From positions 1,860,001-1,924,000 of the forward strand of contig OZ234498.1 of assembly GCA_965153455.1 (NCBI GenBank): 64,000 nucleotides of DNA. The letters run 5' to 3'. The notes under the pieces are model-generated. The model did not search any database and was not told the DNA's origin. It saw only the letters and a list, made by a program, of their open reading frames with translations. This document shows, piece after piece, positions 25,341 through 36,306 of this stretch. Positions within the stretch are counted from its first letter, which is position 1; every line of letters begins with the position of its first letter. The position numbers were made by a program, and so were the translations under genes. The stretch is from Sphagnum compactum. Lineage: Eukaryota; Bryophyta; Sphagnopsida; Sphagnales.

Positions 25341-25381
25341 TAGGGTAAACCCTAAACCCAACCCCTAAACCCTAAACCCAG
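25337..25381 (+). repeat. Interstitial telomere-like repeat, head to head
   Basis: One TTTAGGG followed at once by TAAACCCTAAACCC and further CCCTAAACCC units. A G-rich unit facing C-rich units is a head-to-head arrangement. The motif is the plant telomere heptamer. Confidence 0.75.
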
Positions 25382-26000
25382 ATTCTGTGGTCAAATTCTA
25401 GTTGATCCTGGTAACTACACTGGGGTGAGTGGTGGCAGATTATGTCAGTTTCTTGACCACATTATATGATGTAACTTAAGGGATGATCATACTACACTCA
25501 TATTAGTGATCAAAATATGTAGTTGTTGAACATGGATTTTATTTATTTGTAATTGTTAAATCTGCCACACCCATACCTTAATGTTGCGGAAGGAATGGTG
25601 TCGCCCCTTTCCTCTTATGTTGGGTCTCAATGTGCTTGCCTGGTTCTGTACCCAACAACATAATGGGCAGAGGCTTGACCATTTTGATATAGTACATATA
25701 ATTTTGCGTAACAGAGTGTTCTTGTAAGGGGAAGATCAACGGCAGATTCTGTTGTCAAATCTTGTTGATCCTGGCACTACAATTTTGTAAGAGGGTTTGT
25801 GACTCTTTTCTTATGTTTTAAGTTTCAACACAAGGTACCCCGACTCACTGGCAGCAATTTTCTTTTTTCTTGCCAGATTTTTTGAAAATGGCAAAAGAAA
25901 GTGTTTTTCTTGGGTTTTTTTAATTCTCAAATTTCAAATCACAACTAAAAAAAATCGCCAGATTCTGTGATTAAGTTCCAGAAGGTAGCAAAACAATATA
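25378..26000 (+). repeat. Three dispersed CAGATTCTGTGGTCAAATTC copies
   Basis: Related 40-bp pieces (CAGATTCTGTGGTCAAATTC then TAGTTGATCCTGG) lie at about 25,378, 25,741 and 25,959, the last diverged. No gene is seen between them. Confidence 0.5.
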
Positions 26001-26204
26001 GAAAAAATATATTTATTTATTTAAAATTTATTACTTTCATGTTGTCTTTTTATAATCCAGATTGGGCTAAATCATCTTATGGATGATCACCACTTACTTC
26101 AGTTACATCTTGAGATTGAAATTTAAAAAAAACACCTACTCACCAGAGCTGGTACTACAGAGATCACATTGACACCAGCTTTGGGCGGGAATTTGATTTT
26201 TTTA

Positions 26205-26460
26205 ATAAACCGCCAATTCCGAAGTTGAAAAGAAATTCAGATTCAGAAAACCACTGGTTCCAAGTACTTTGATTTTTACAAAAAATCAAAAAGTTTTTTT
26301 TAAAAAAAAACCACTGGTTCTGGGTACTTAGAAGAAGAAGAAGAAGGAAATAATTATCGGCAGAAAAGAACCGCCGGTTCCAGTTACTTCCAAAAACCTT
26401 CAAAGAACCGCTGGGTTTCACTAAAAACCCTGGCAAAGAACCAGTGGTTTCGTGGGGCTG
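26205..26460 (+). repeat. Short repeats around palindromic AACCACTGGTT
   Basis: AACCACTGGTTC or close variants (AACCGCCGGTTC, AACCGCTGGGTTT, AACCAGTGGTTTC) recur at about 26,250, 26,310, 26,370, 26,405 and 26,442. The first three are spaced 60 bp and each is followed by NNNNGTACTT or NNNNTTACTT. The frame at 26,164-26,520 on the minus strand reflects this repeat and shows no domain. Confidence 0.6.
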
Positions 26461-27225
26461 TGATTTGAGCTGGTTCTGCCAAATCAACAACATCTTGTGC
26501 TTTGTGAATCCTGACACCATATTCCAACAACAGAGTGAGTACTTATGCTGTTGTAGGCTAGTGATAGATTTATATAACTAATTTACTCTTCACAACATTT
26601 CATCTGTTCCTTGTGCTTTTATCTTTTTTCCTTAATTTTTTTTAAAAAAAAATTCATCTTCCTACAAACTAATTTAAATAATATTCTTAATTTTTTTGGT
26701 CCTTTTATTACTAGATAAATAGTATCTGGGTGTTTCTGAAGATTTTTTTTTCCCACCCCCAAAGAAATCTTTGGAATGAGGAAAAAGTGTGCCACCATCA
26801 ATTGAATGGCTAAAGAAGGATGATGAATATCATTAAACTCAGAAGGAGTCTGGAAAATAGGGCATCATTAGTAAATAAAAGGGGTGTGTCACTCACACTG
26901 TGGCCTTGCCATTTACATTAAAAAGTATCTTAAGACAAAAGAAGAAACTCAAATATTTCACCATGCAAAAATATATAATCTTCCAAAAAAACTTCTAAAA
27001 GAAACCAAAATCCTTCATGATATCATAACTCTCTAACTAGTCTCAAGTTTCAACATGAGCCAAAATATCATCTTTCAAAAATCCTCATATAAAACTAGAC
27101 CCATTATTATTACCTAGGGGCCAAAATCTCTTAAGCTACTACACTCTATAATGGCCTCTCACATTATATATAGCTCATATTTGTGGGTGGGGTTGGGTGG
27201 GCCTCTACCAGACCCCCTTTTTGGG

Positions 27226-27325
27226 CCTCTATACGTATTTACCACATCCAACATGCAGTGTTAATCCCCCCCCACCGTCCCCCCAACATGAAAAATGGAC
27301 AATACAAAAGTGAGAGACCACTCAA
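27226..27325 (+). repeat. Dispersed repeat, pair with window start
   Basis: Similar to 1-100. It continues to the left with GC-richer sequence (27,181-27,225) that would lie outside the window for the other copy. Confidence 0.4.
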
Positions 27326-27579
27326 ATGTCACCACTTGTGCCAATCATCATGGTTGGTGCCAATCAAAAATATGCATTTCCTTTTACTAGCTCTTTTAGA
27401 GGGTAGTGTATATTGGGAATATTTACAGGCCCAAAGTATGGTTTTTAAAGGCCATTTTGCTCATGTGGGTGGAGATGTTTTAATGGCCACACCACACCTC
27501 ATGGTAGTGGTGGTGATAGGATAGTGCTTAGGGTGATAAAGAGTTACATGAATCCACACCTGAGTGGTATTTAACATCA

Positions 27580-27835
27580 AATCTTATATGGCCAGTGACA
27601 TGGCCACAAGAAGAAATTTTGGGGATTTTCACTACTCAAATTCACTATGTTAGTGAAAAGGGACAAAGTTCATTAGTATGTAACTTGAATAGTTTTTAAA
27701 AAAAGACTAGTTGATTATGATATTTTTAAGTGAAATTTTTTTAGTTTTTTTGGATAGTGACACGTTATTTTATATTTTTTAATTTCAAAATTTTGACTTA
27801 GATATTATGAGGCCCCAAGATAATATGACATGCAC
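27580..27835 (+). repeat. Dispersed repeat, pair with 11,720-11,985
   Basis: Shares a series of blocks in the same order with 11,720-11,985 (see that entry), ending in TTTGACTTAGATATTATGAG. Confidence 0.55.
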
Positions 27836-27949
27836 TAATTTTGTTTCAATTTTTGTCAACAAAAGGTTTGAAAGAAACCATTCACCACCACTGTACATGT
27901 TTGTATATATTATATTTATCTGATACATCAATGTATAACATACGCATTC

Positions 27950-28015
27950 ATCAAAGTTTAAACCCAAGACCTCATGGAGATGCACCAAAGTTTTAACCAC
28001 CAAAGCACTTCAAGA
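27950..28015 (-). mobile_element. tRNA-related SINE candidate, copy 2
   Basis: Read on the minus strand it aligns with 4,262-4,320: TTTGGTGGTTAAAACTTTGG (A-box-like region), CTCCATGAGGTCTTGG and GGTTTAAACTT (B-box-like). Both boxes are diverged. Only the tRNA-related head is clearly shared. Confidence 0.35.
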
Positions 28016-28532
28016 TTCTAATAACATATAAGAAAAATTATTTTATTATGTTCAACTGAGTTATTTTTTTAAAATCAAGCTTTAACATACAATTTTTTTT
28101 TCAAGATTTATTCAAATGCTACCAAAAAAAACATGAACTTAAAACTTATTCAATAATCTATTCATAAAATTATTATAATTTTAAATTATTCAATTTGAAA
28201 AATTAAATTAATAATTTTAAATAATGTGATAAGAATAAATCCAAAAATTTACCAATCTAACTATCCAACAATCTTCATTAATGCGATTCAATTCAATATG
28301 AATTCAATAATGCTTTCATTAAGTATTTAACAAAAATAAATTTCATATGTCCAATTTTTGAAGAATTGCAAGTTTTTGTTTTCCCCAATATGATTATTTT
28401 CCCTAATTTTTATTTATTTTTCACTTCTACAATGTTATTCAGATGGTAATCATCCATAAAGAATTTTAGCCACATTTGGTTATAAAAGAGTTATGGAATT
28501 GGAAAGTTGTTTAAATACTTCAATATATGTGA

Positions 28533-28627
28533 CCCCCCCCTCCCCCCCCCCCCCCAAACATTATGTTGTGTTTTTTCTTTTGTGGCAAATTTTCACAAAT
28601 TGGTGATTTGGGGGGGGGGGGGGGGGG
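28533..28627. repeat. C-run and G-run facing each other
   Basis: Eight C, one T and fourteen C (28,533-28,555) are followed 54 bp later by eighteen G (28,610-28,627). The runs can pair with each other or form i-motif and G-quadruplex structures. Confidence 0.9.
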
Positions 28628-29391
28628 AATATTTGGAAAAGAATGAAAATTCAAGGAAAAATGTTGGGGGGTTAATCCTTTAAACAGTGGAAAAATGCAT
28701 GAAAAAAAATGTAAGGTGTTATATATTAATTGCTGGGTAAAAATATATTTTAATTTCTTCTAAGATACTATACTATTTGTTCCAAAAAATATTAATATAG
28801 GTATGTAATAATTGAGAATTAAAAATTAAAAATAATATAGGGTGGCCTAAATATGTGTATATAAAAAATTAGATAATAATAGGATGAGAAAAAGTAGGTT
28901 AGACAATTACCTAATACCCACCACAAAAAAACATTTTGTTTAATGCATGTGGTTTAGAACTCCAACCCCTTGGGGAAAATGCAAACAACGAAATTTTGCC
29001 AAAAAGTTGAAATCACAAATTTGAAAAATAAAATAAAAAATTATAACGAATAATTCTAATAATTCCAACATAAAACCCATAAATAGTTTCAACATCAAAA
29101 ATACTTTAAACTTACATCAACATGAAATAATAATAATAATAATAATTTTAATTTTAATTCTTAAAGATAAATTCTAGGACTTGTATCCAAAATATAGAAA
29201 GATTTTAACAATTTTATACCTCCATATATGGTTTATAGCCAAAACAAAATTAAATATTCTTATGGATGAATGTTATTTGAACAACACCAAAAATTTGATG
29301 ACAATAATAATAATAATTCATTAACATCATTATTATGAAAACACCATTTTAAATTGATTTATTAATTTTTTTAAAAAACTCATAAAAAATC

Positions 29392-29418
<27 letters not shown>
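29392..29418. repeat. AT dinucleotide microsatellite
   Basis: About thirteen AT units. Confidence 0.95.
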
Positions 29419-29422
<4 letters not shown>

Positions 29423-31125
29423 GTAACAATTTTTTTCAATGTTAAATCTGGGTAAAAATAAAATAAATAGTCGAAAATGACTAAAAACATTTAATTAAAA
29501 CACAAATTTAAATTTTATTTTATTTTTTACATCAAGAGAAAAAATGGGAAAATAATTTGGGGATTATTTATGGGGTTTTGTTAATGTGGCATCGTGAAAA
29601 TTTGTAATTAAAAACTTGTCCATGATGCCTAAAATAGGGGAAATCAATATATTTTATTTTATGTTTACATGCAAGTTAGTACATTAAATATTTATAATTT
29701 AAAGGTATAAATAGGACTAGACTTTGCATGTATGAACATTTTAACCTAATCACTAAATTCAAATAGAGACATGTCAATTTTTTATACATCCATTTCAATA
29801 AATTATGATGAATGAAAAATGAAATTAGTGAATAATGGATTTAACACATTCAAAATGAATTATTCAATTCATGGACAAATGTTGATAGTTCAAAAAATGT
29901 GAGGTTTTAAATTATTGCATGTGTTTTGATAAATTATAGTAGGTGTAAAATGGAACTCATGAACAATGTTTTCAATGTGATAAAAATGTTTGGTTCAACT
30001 CATGTCCAATGTTGATAGTTGAATACCCTAATACCTTGGCCAATTCAACATTAATCATATTATTTTCAGAAATGTTAAAATTTTCAAAAATTATTTCTTC
30101 CAAATCAAAAAATATTGTGAAGAAAAATAATGAATATTTAAAAATATTCCATGTGTTGAAATGGCCAAGGTACTACGGTAGATGTCAAAAAAATCATTAA
30201 CATGTTATTAGGCAATGCATATAAAGTTAAAAGCTACTGCAATTTCTACATCAATAATTTGAAATTATTAAAAAATAAAATAGGGTCCAAATTATATTTA
30301 TAAGTGAACAATGTAATGAATGTTACAACTATAAACAATATTGACCATTCACTATTGCAACAAGCCATTTGCAAACTTAAGATGACCCAATGTGATGAAA
30401 ATGTAATCAAATCAAACAATAACTTCACAATGTGTGGGGGTGGAAAAGGATTTTTTCTTATGTAAATGCAAGGTGCAACTTGTAAATAACATTGTCCAAT
30501 ATTATCAAACGTTAATTAAACTTATGCTAAATGTTAATAGCTGAAAATTGTTAAGAGAATGATTAAACAATCTCACTACTCTTGCAAGTAACCTAAAGCT
30601 AAGGTATTTTCCATGTCAAAAAAATTCCATTATTATAAAATTCAAAATGGAGGAAAAATTCCAATGTTAATGAACAACATAATGGAGTAGCTTGTAAGGA
30701 CACGGGGTTTTTTCTATGGAGACTATAAGAAGATAACTAACTATATGGGCATTACTAATCATAATGAAGATTAAGAGGAGATGTCCATAAAGTAAAGGCA
30801 CATGCAAGGATTATCCAAAAACTTGAACAAATTTTACTTTGATTGCAGTGATGAATTTATGCACACCGAACCATACCTTTAACCCTTCACACACAAGATT
30901 CCATGAATCCAAAAGATGACATCTATTTTACTTGTAAGAATTTTCACTATATGATGATCTTGACATCAATGAAACACAAATGACTAAAGATGCCATTTAA
31001 GAAAGATGAATCCCCCCCTACACCTATTGATCCCATACTACAATATTCTATTTCTTCTTAACTAAGTTTTTATCTTTTGGCTAAAATTATTTCTCCTTCT
31101 ACAATTTCATTACCTTTTTCTTGTT

Positions 31126-31147
31126 TTATATATATATATATATATAT
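31126..31147. repeat. TA dinucleotide microsatellite
   Basis: About eleven TA units. Confidence 0.95.
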
Positions 31148-34100
31148 AAAAATCATGAGTTTAATTTCTTTATTTTTCTTCTAATTATAACAAAATTCAA
31201 AATTATCATTGTATTTTTCTTTTTCATTAATGATGGATATTTTATGCGCAACATTTGGGTATTGCTTGAAACATAAGAAATCCAACCAGGATTTTATGCT
31301 TCAAATGCAAGTATTGCATAATTTTATTGTTTTTAAAAAAATATATATTTTTCATCACAATGACAAAACTATGGATGAGGGCATTGCATACATTGGACTG
31401 ATCATGATGTAATGAAACTTGAATGACAATGGACCAAGTTTTCATAATACCCTCATGTTGAAATGGGGCACCTATTACAGAATTGAAATGCAAATAACCC
31501 AAGTCCTTGCAATTACCATGTCATTTTTGTAACTAATTATATTTAGGTCATAAAAAGGTTGGAAGATGTAAATATTGCAAATATTTTCTCATCCACCACC
31601 TAGGTTAGGGCAACCAGAAATTCAAGAAACTACAATTCCCACATCATCAATATGTAATATAGATGTCCAAGTTTAAGTCAACGTAATTCTTACACAATCA
31701 ATTGCATCAACCCTAAATTATGTAAACATTTGAACTAATGGAACCTAAACTTTCATAGAAAAATTAAACAATTTCATAAAAATGACCAAAAAACCCTTAA
31801 CCTAATTTGTAAATTTTGTTTGTACAAACCATAATATATAGACATTACAACCTAACAGATGCAAATGTTTAAATTTGAAAAACTAAACAAACCAATATAA
31901 ACAAAGCCTAAATTCTTGAGTTAAAACCTTTTTATACAACAAAAAATCCCTACATTGACCCTCAATTAGATAAACACAAAAAGAATTGGTTGCATAACTT
32001 TAATGCTAAATTTTAATGATTTTTTACAACTAAATTTTAAATTTGATTTTGGAATTATTTTTGCATAAGCCTAAATTGTGTATAGACTATTAACATTGGA
32101 AACATAATTGTAATAAAAATATGAAACAATTTTATATACTTGTGCTTTAAACCTAATTTGGGGGAGGAACCCTAACCCTTAACAAAATGTAAACAAAACA
32201 AAGTGGGAAGATTTATACCTATCATGCATACCTTTGCCATGGAGTCACTTTCATTTTCATTTCCTTTAGTAAAGGAAAGAAAAAGAAAAATAAGAACTTC
32301 CTTACATAATGTGTATGTGAATACATGCATTTCACCTTAAAAATATTCCATGAAAATATTATAAATGTTAACAAAAAGGTTACTTTAAACCCAATGTCCC
32401 CCTTGTTTATTTGAAACAAATATTAGGCAAAAGTTTAGATGACCTAGTAATGTAACATGAACATGGGTCAGTCGAGGATGTGGGTATTACAATTTGAAAG
32501 GCTTTATGGAGAACCCAAACCATTGACAATAAAAGATCAAGAGTTTACAATACCCGCATAGACAAACTGGTCTATGCACCGAAGGGTCATTTCATGAAGG
32601 CAAACAATATAATTATATAAAATTATTAAAATAAAAATTTCCTTCAGGTTATTGTGCAGGTATTCATGATAAGGACAATGAAAGTATTGCACAATCAGTC
32701 ATTTTTATAATGAGCTTCAACTGACATTCATGAAGGTATTGCTTAAATGCTCTAACATGGCCACAAAATGTGTTAAGCCTATTAGATGAAGTTATTATTC
32801 ATTTGGTTTATGGGAAATGTATTCCATTCGTGGTGGATGGGGGTATTGTATGCAACATGGCATAATATGATCCCAAAATTAAATTTCAAAATTAAAACAA
32901 GTGGATTGATACAAAAATGATCGTGACAAAAAGATATCATGCCAAGTTTATTTATAATGGCTTGATACAAAAATTATGGGTACATGCACTAAAACCTCAC
33001 TATAAGCTCGACTACAATGATATATTTATGATTATTCATTTAAGGAAGATGAATTAAATGCAATACCCATATTAGTGTGATAGTTTATTATAGCTATAGT
33101 AGTTTTTGTTGCACGATAATGAATGAACAACTAATGATGTTCAAGTGCAAGTCAAATTGCATCAACCACAAAAGTTTGCTTTGTTGTGCCTCAAAGTTTA
33201 ACACAAAAAAACATCAAAACAAATTAGAGTCCAATTAAACGATGCAAATAATGTTAATAGAAAAAAAAAAGTTTAAGTATGCAACCAAACCATCCATGAA
33301 TATTTTTGAATCGTGATATTTTGACATTGCATCCATTTCTTTTGTTCAATTGCATTTATTAGACTTTGATGCCTAATTTTGAACACCCCATGCAACTTTG
33401 AAAAGTTTTGCAGAAGCAATATTTTCTTGTTTAAATTGTTTTCAAGTCGTGCCCATGCACTTTGTGGGATGAACCCCACCCCCCATGCCAAAATGCCAAT
33501 GATACCCAATATGTCAGAGGTTAAACATACCAACATGGGCCATCATACCTTTTGTATTTGTTGCGCTTGGGTTTGAAATTAATCCCACTTAGATTTCGTT
33601 TTTTAAAACTTGATCAAAGGCCTTTTTCTCATTCCATTTTTGCCTTGCATGTAGGTTGTTCAAAATACAAATATTCATAAAAATGTAGTATTGTTGTCTA
33701 AGACCCCCCGAGACGAATAGAGGGACGCCCAAATCTACCCAATTGCATCTGAAGGCCATATGTTTGGTCCAAATGTTTACGAAGCAACCATTTGGCCTAA
33801 TAAGGACCAATGCATGCATTCACCTTGCAACACCCTCATGAACTTTCATGAACCCATTCATTCTTTTTCATTGCATCTCCATGCTCATCTTGCATTGGAG
33901 GAGGAACCTTTTGAGGCGCAAGATCTAGGTTTAAAACTAAGTCTACAAAAAAATTCAACAAGTTTAATGTAAGCATGATGAGGGTATCACACCCCACCAT
34001 CTTTTGAAAACGATGAGAGTATTGCATATCAAAGCCCTTTTAACAACACAAAGAAGATGACAAGCAACGCAACTACCCATTGTTGTCTCTTGTACTAGGG

Positions 34101-34588
34101 CAACACAAAGGGGAAGACAACGACAAGCAATTGTTCATTGTCACCTTGTCCAACACAATGCAAAGTAAAAGAAAATTTAAAAAATTAACAAAAGGGGTAA
34201 GGTGCAAAGTGTACTCGGAAGTGATGGCAATGGCAATGGCGCAATGGAGCTCATGTTAGAACAAGCCATGACGGTGACACAATAAAACTCACGTTGGAAT
34301 GAGTGATGGCGTTGGAGTTGGAGTTGTGTGTGTTGGTCCTAGAGACACTTGACACTAGAGTTTTGGGCCCGCCTAAAATGTAGGAAGGGGAAGAGGAAAA
34401 GGGGTTGTAGGCCCTAGAATGGGGTTGGTAGGTTTGTAAAACGGGTTTGAAAAAAGAAAAGAAAATAAAAAGGACATTAAAAAAAAAACCCACCGAAAAT
34501 GAAACTGTTGCAGGTGATTGGCCAACCCAAAGTCGGTGGATGAATTGCCTTCCATCCAAAATAGCCTTGTCTATCAGCCTTGTCTAAG

Positions 34589-34947
34589 GGCCACAGTGAA
34601 CCAGCGCCCAGATGTGCACCATCCACTGGATGCCTGTTATGACTCAGTTGTGGATGATCCTCAACTGAGTTACTACCCAGTTTCATCGTGGTAACCCATT
34701 CTATAAAAAGTAGGTCTAACATATAGACAGGTAGGTAACAAAATAGGGTACTACTAGGTATGTAGATAGTTTATACCTAGTAGGTAGGGGCTGTTTTTAC
34801 TACCTACCTAGTTGGTAGGTAGTAAATAAACCAACTGAGCTAACCACCATGGTTAGCTAGGGAACTGGAACCCAACAGAAAACTGTTTCCTGATCACATA
34901 TCATCCATCCTTGATGCTGCACTGGTGGGTGCCGGTTCACTGTGGCC
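34589..34947 (+). mobile_element. MITE type A, complete reference copy with 9-bp TSD
   Basis: The element starts GGCCACAGTGAACCAGCGCC and ends, read in reverse, GGCCACAGTGAACCGGCACC, so about 20 bp of terminal inverted repeat are nearly perfect, with weaker pairing further in (GTGCACCATCC and its partner). It is flanked on both sides by TTGTCTAAG (34,580-34,588 and 34,948-34,956), a perfect 9-bp target-site duplication. The 359-bp body holds an internal hairpin (ACTACCTACC..GGTAGGTAGT) and no coding frame of note. A 9-bp duplication with G-starting ends is the pattern of Mutator-like elements, so I infer a MULE-derived MITE. The encoding transposase is not in this window. Confidence 0.85.
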
Positions 34948-35189
34948 TTGTCTAAGACCCTGCACATCTTCTGAAGTGATATCCAGTTTCAGGAAATGGT
35001 ACCGAAAGTTGCTCACTTTACTACTGACACACTCAAACTGGGGATGAAACAGGGGATATGTGGTCAAACTAGGGCCCAAAGACCCGATGACTTTAAGGAT
35101 AACTCTATTGAACTGCATTGGACATTTTACACCAAATTATGACTTTTCTGAAGCTCTGTGTACCGAAGATCAGAATACAATGTTTTGTA

Positions 35190-35220
35190 GGGGGGGTGGG
35201 GGGGGGGGGGAGGTGGGGGG
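35190..35220 (+). repeat. Poly-G tract with interruptions
   Basis: About 30 bases, almost all G, in four or more runs. It could form a G-quadruplex. Confidence 0.9.
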
Positions 35221-35325
35221 ATCCAAGTACTTACTAAAAATCTGAGGCAATCTACTCAAGTTTCAGTAGACAAGGTGAGAGCTTCTTCTGATTTCTGGCA
35301 ATCCACTTTGGGATCTCTTGTCCTT

Positions 35326-35374
35326 GTGCGGATTGAAATCCACAAAGTGCTGCTAATAAGGCAGGTGCTCTAAC
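35326..35374 (-). other. tRNA-like relic (partial)
   Basis: On the minus strand GTTAGAGCACCTGCC reads as the end of a D-arm and the start of an anticodon arm. CTGC, a 7-base loop CTTATTA and GCAG follow, then five bases, then TGTGG and CCGCA flanking ATTTCAAT as a T-arm-like hairpin. The spacing is that of a tRNA, and the loop would give anticodon TAT. The acceptor stem and most of the D-arm are absent; a GA microsatellite (35,375-35,390, CT on the plus strand) lies in their place. It is a tRNA pseudogene or the head of a tRNA-derived SINE, not a working tRNA gene. Confidence 0.35.
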
Positions 35375-35738
35375 TCTCTCTCTCTCTCTGTCCCGATAAA
35401 TTTTAAGTTGTTAAACTAGAACCATATTCAAAATCGCCTTGGATTTTGTAGACAAGCTCAAAAAAACATCAAAACCTGAACCATGAAGTCAAGGTGAACT
35501 GCCAACAGCAGCAGAAGTACATAAGAAGAAGAAGAAGAAGAGGAGCTGGGAGCCTGCTGCTGGGGCTTATCCCCATTTCTTGGATTTGGAGCAACTCCTC
35601 TCACACAAATTTTTTTGTCATGCTTATTATGCACATTGTTGATGTGTACATATGACTGATGTTTGGCACAATAAAATTCTCAAAAGCTCAGTTTCACCCA
35701 AGTTCCTTCCTCAGAGGCACCTCACTGGGCACAATGGC

Positions 35739-35833
35739 CTAACTTTCCTGCCATGTTCCATCATATAGAAGCTCTCCCCAAGGTTCATCTGATGGTATAT
35801 AGGTAACCATTACCTCATCATCATCAGGTTTTT
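35739..35833 (-). CDS. Candidate terminal exon, unknown protein
   Basis: On the minus strand, TTCATTTTCAG at about 35,834-35,844 is a good plant 3' splice acceptor. The following reading frame encodes about 31 residues with a normal, acidic, non-repetitive composition (core DDDEVMVTYIPSDEPWGELL) before a stop at 35,739-35,741. This composition differs from the Phe/Ile/Leu-rich chance frames nearby. I recognise no family and could not find upstream exons. It may equally be a gene relic or coincidence. Confidence 0.22.
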
Positions 35834-36044
35834 CTGAAAATGAAGATTTGAATGTGTTAAATGGTATGTATGGTAAGCTTTTTTCAATATGCTCAAAATT
35901 GTAAAATTTTAAAATGAATGACATGTGATTTACTGGTTTAGAGTTGATCTTTTGAAGGGAAAAGACTGAGATTTGAATTTTTTACCACTTATTCATCCCA
36001 ACTTCCCCAAATCTGACCATTGTTCAATTTTCTCAAATTAAGTT

Positions 36045-36260
36045 TTCATGGGTTCATTTGCTTGGATTCATCCCCTATCCCATTTCCCTTGGGTTCATCT
36101 GTTGTCCCATTCCCCCAGCTTACCAATTTGGGGAATTGGGCCAAATTTTGTCTTCCTTGTGTGTTTGTCCATTGTCTCATTTCCCCAAGTTCCCTAGGTT
36201 GATTGGTTGTCCTACTTTTGGCCCAAGTTCATCAATTATCCATTTTCCTCCAAGCAGTGG
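36045..36260 (+). repeat. Decayed short repeat around TTCATCTGTTGTCCCATT
   Basis: Several imperfect versions of GGGTTCATYNNTTGTCCCAT, each followed by a TTCCC-rich stretch, with irregular spacing. Two overlapping plus-strand frames here (36,020-36,306) are by-products. Confidence 0.4.
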
Positions 36261-36306
36261 GGCCAACAGATTCTCATCCATTCTTCAAGTTTCAAGCAAA
36301 ATTTAG

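Larger units (their letters stand above)
28628..34588. other. AT-rich stretch without recognisable gene
   Basis: Nearly 6 kb with chance frames only. AT microsatellites lie at 29,392-29,418 and 31,126-31,147, and AATAAT repeats near 29,125-29,143. The part from 28,000 to 29,800 is especially AT-rich. No transposon ends were recognised. Confidence 0.55.

Noticed and set aside
25400-25420. GTTGATCCTG, as at the start of 18S rRNA
   Set aside because: Only ten bases match; nothing downstream resembles rRNA, and the word belongs to a local repeat.
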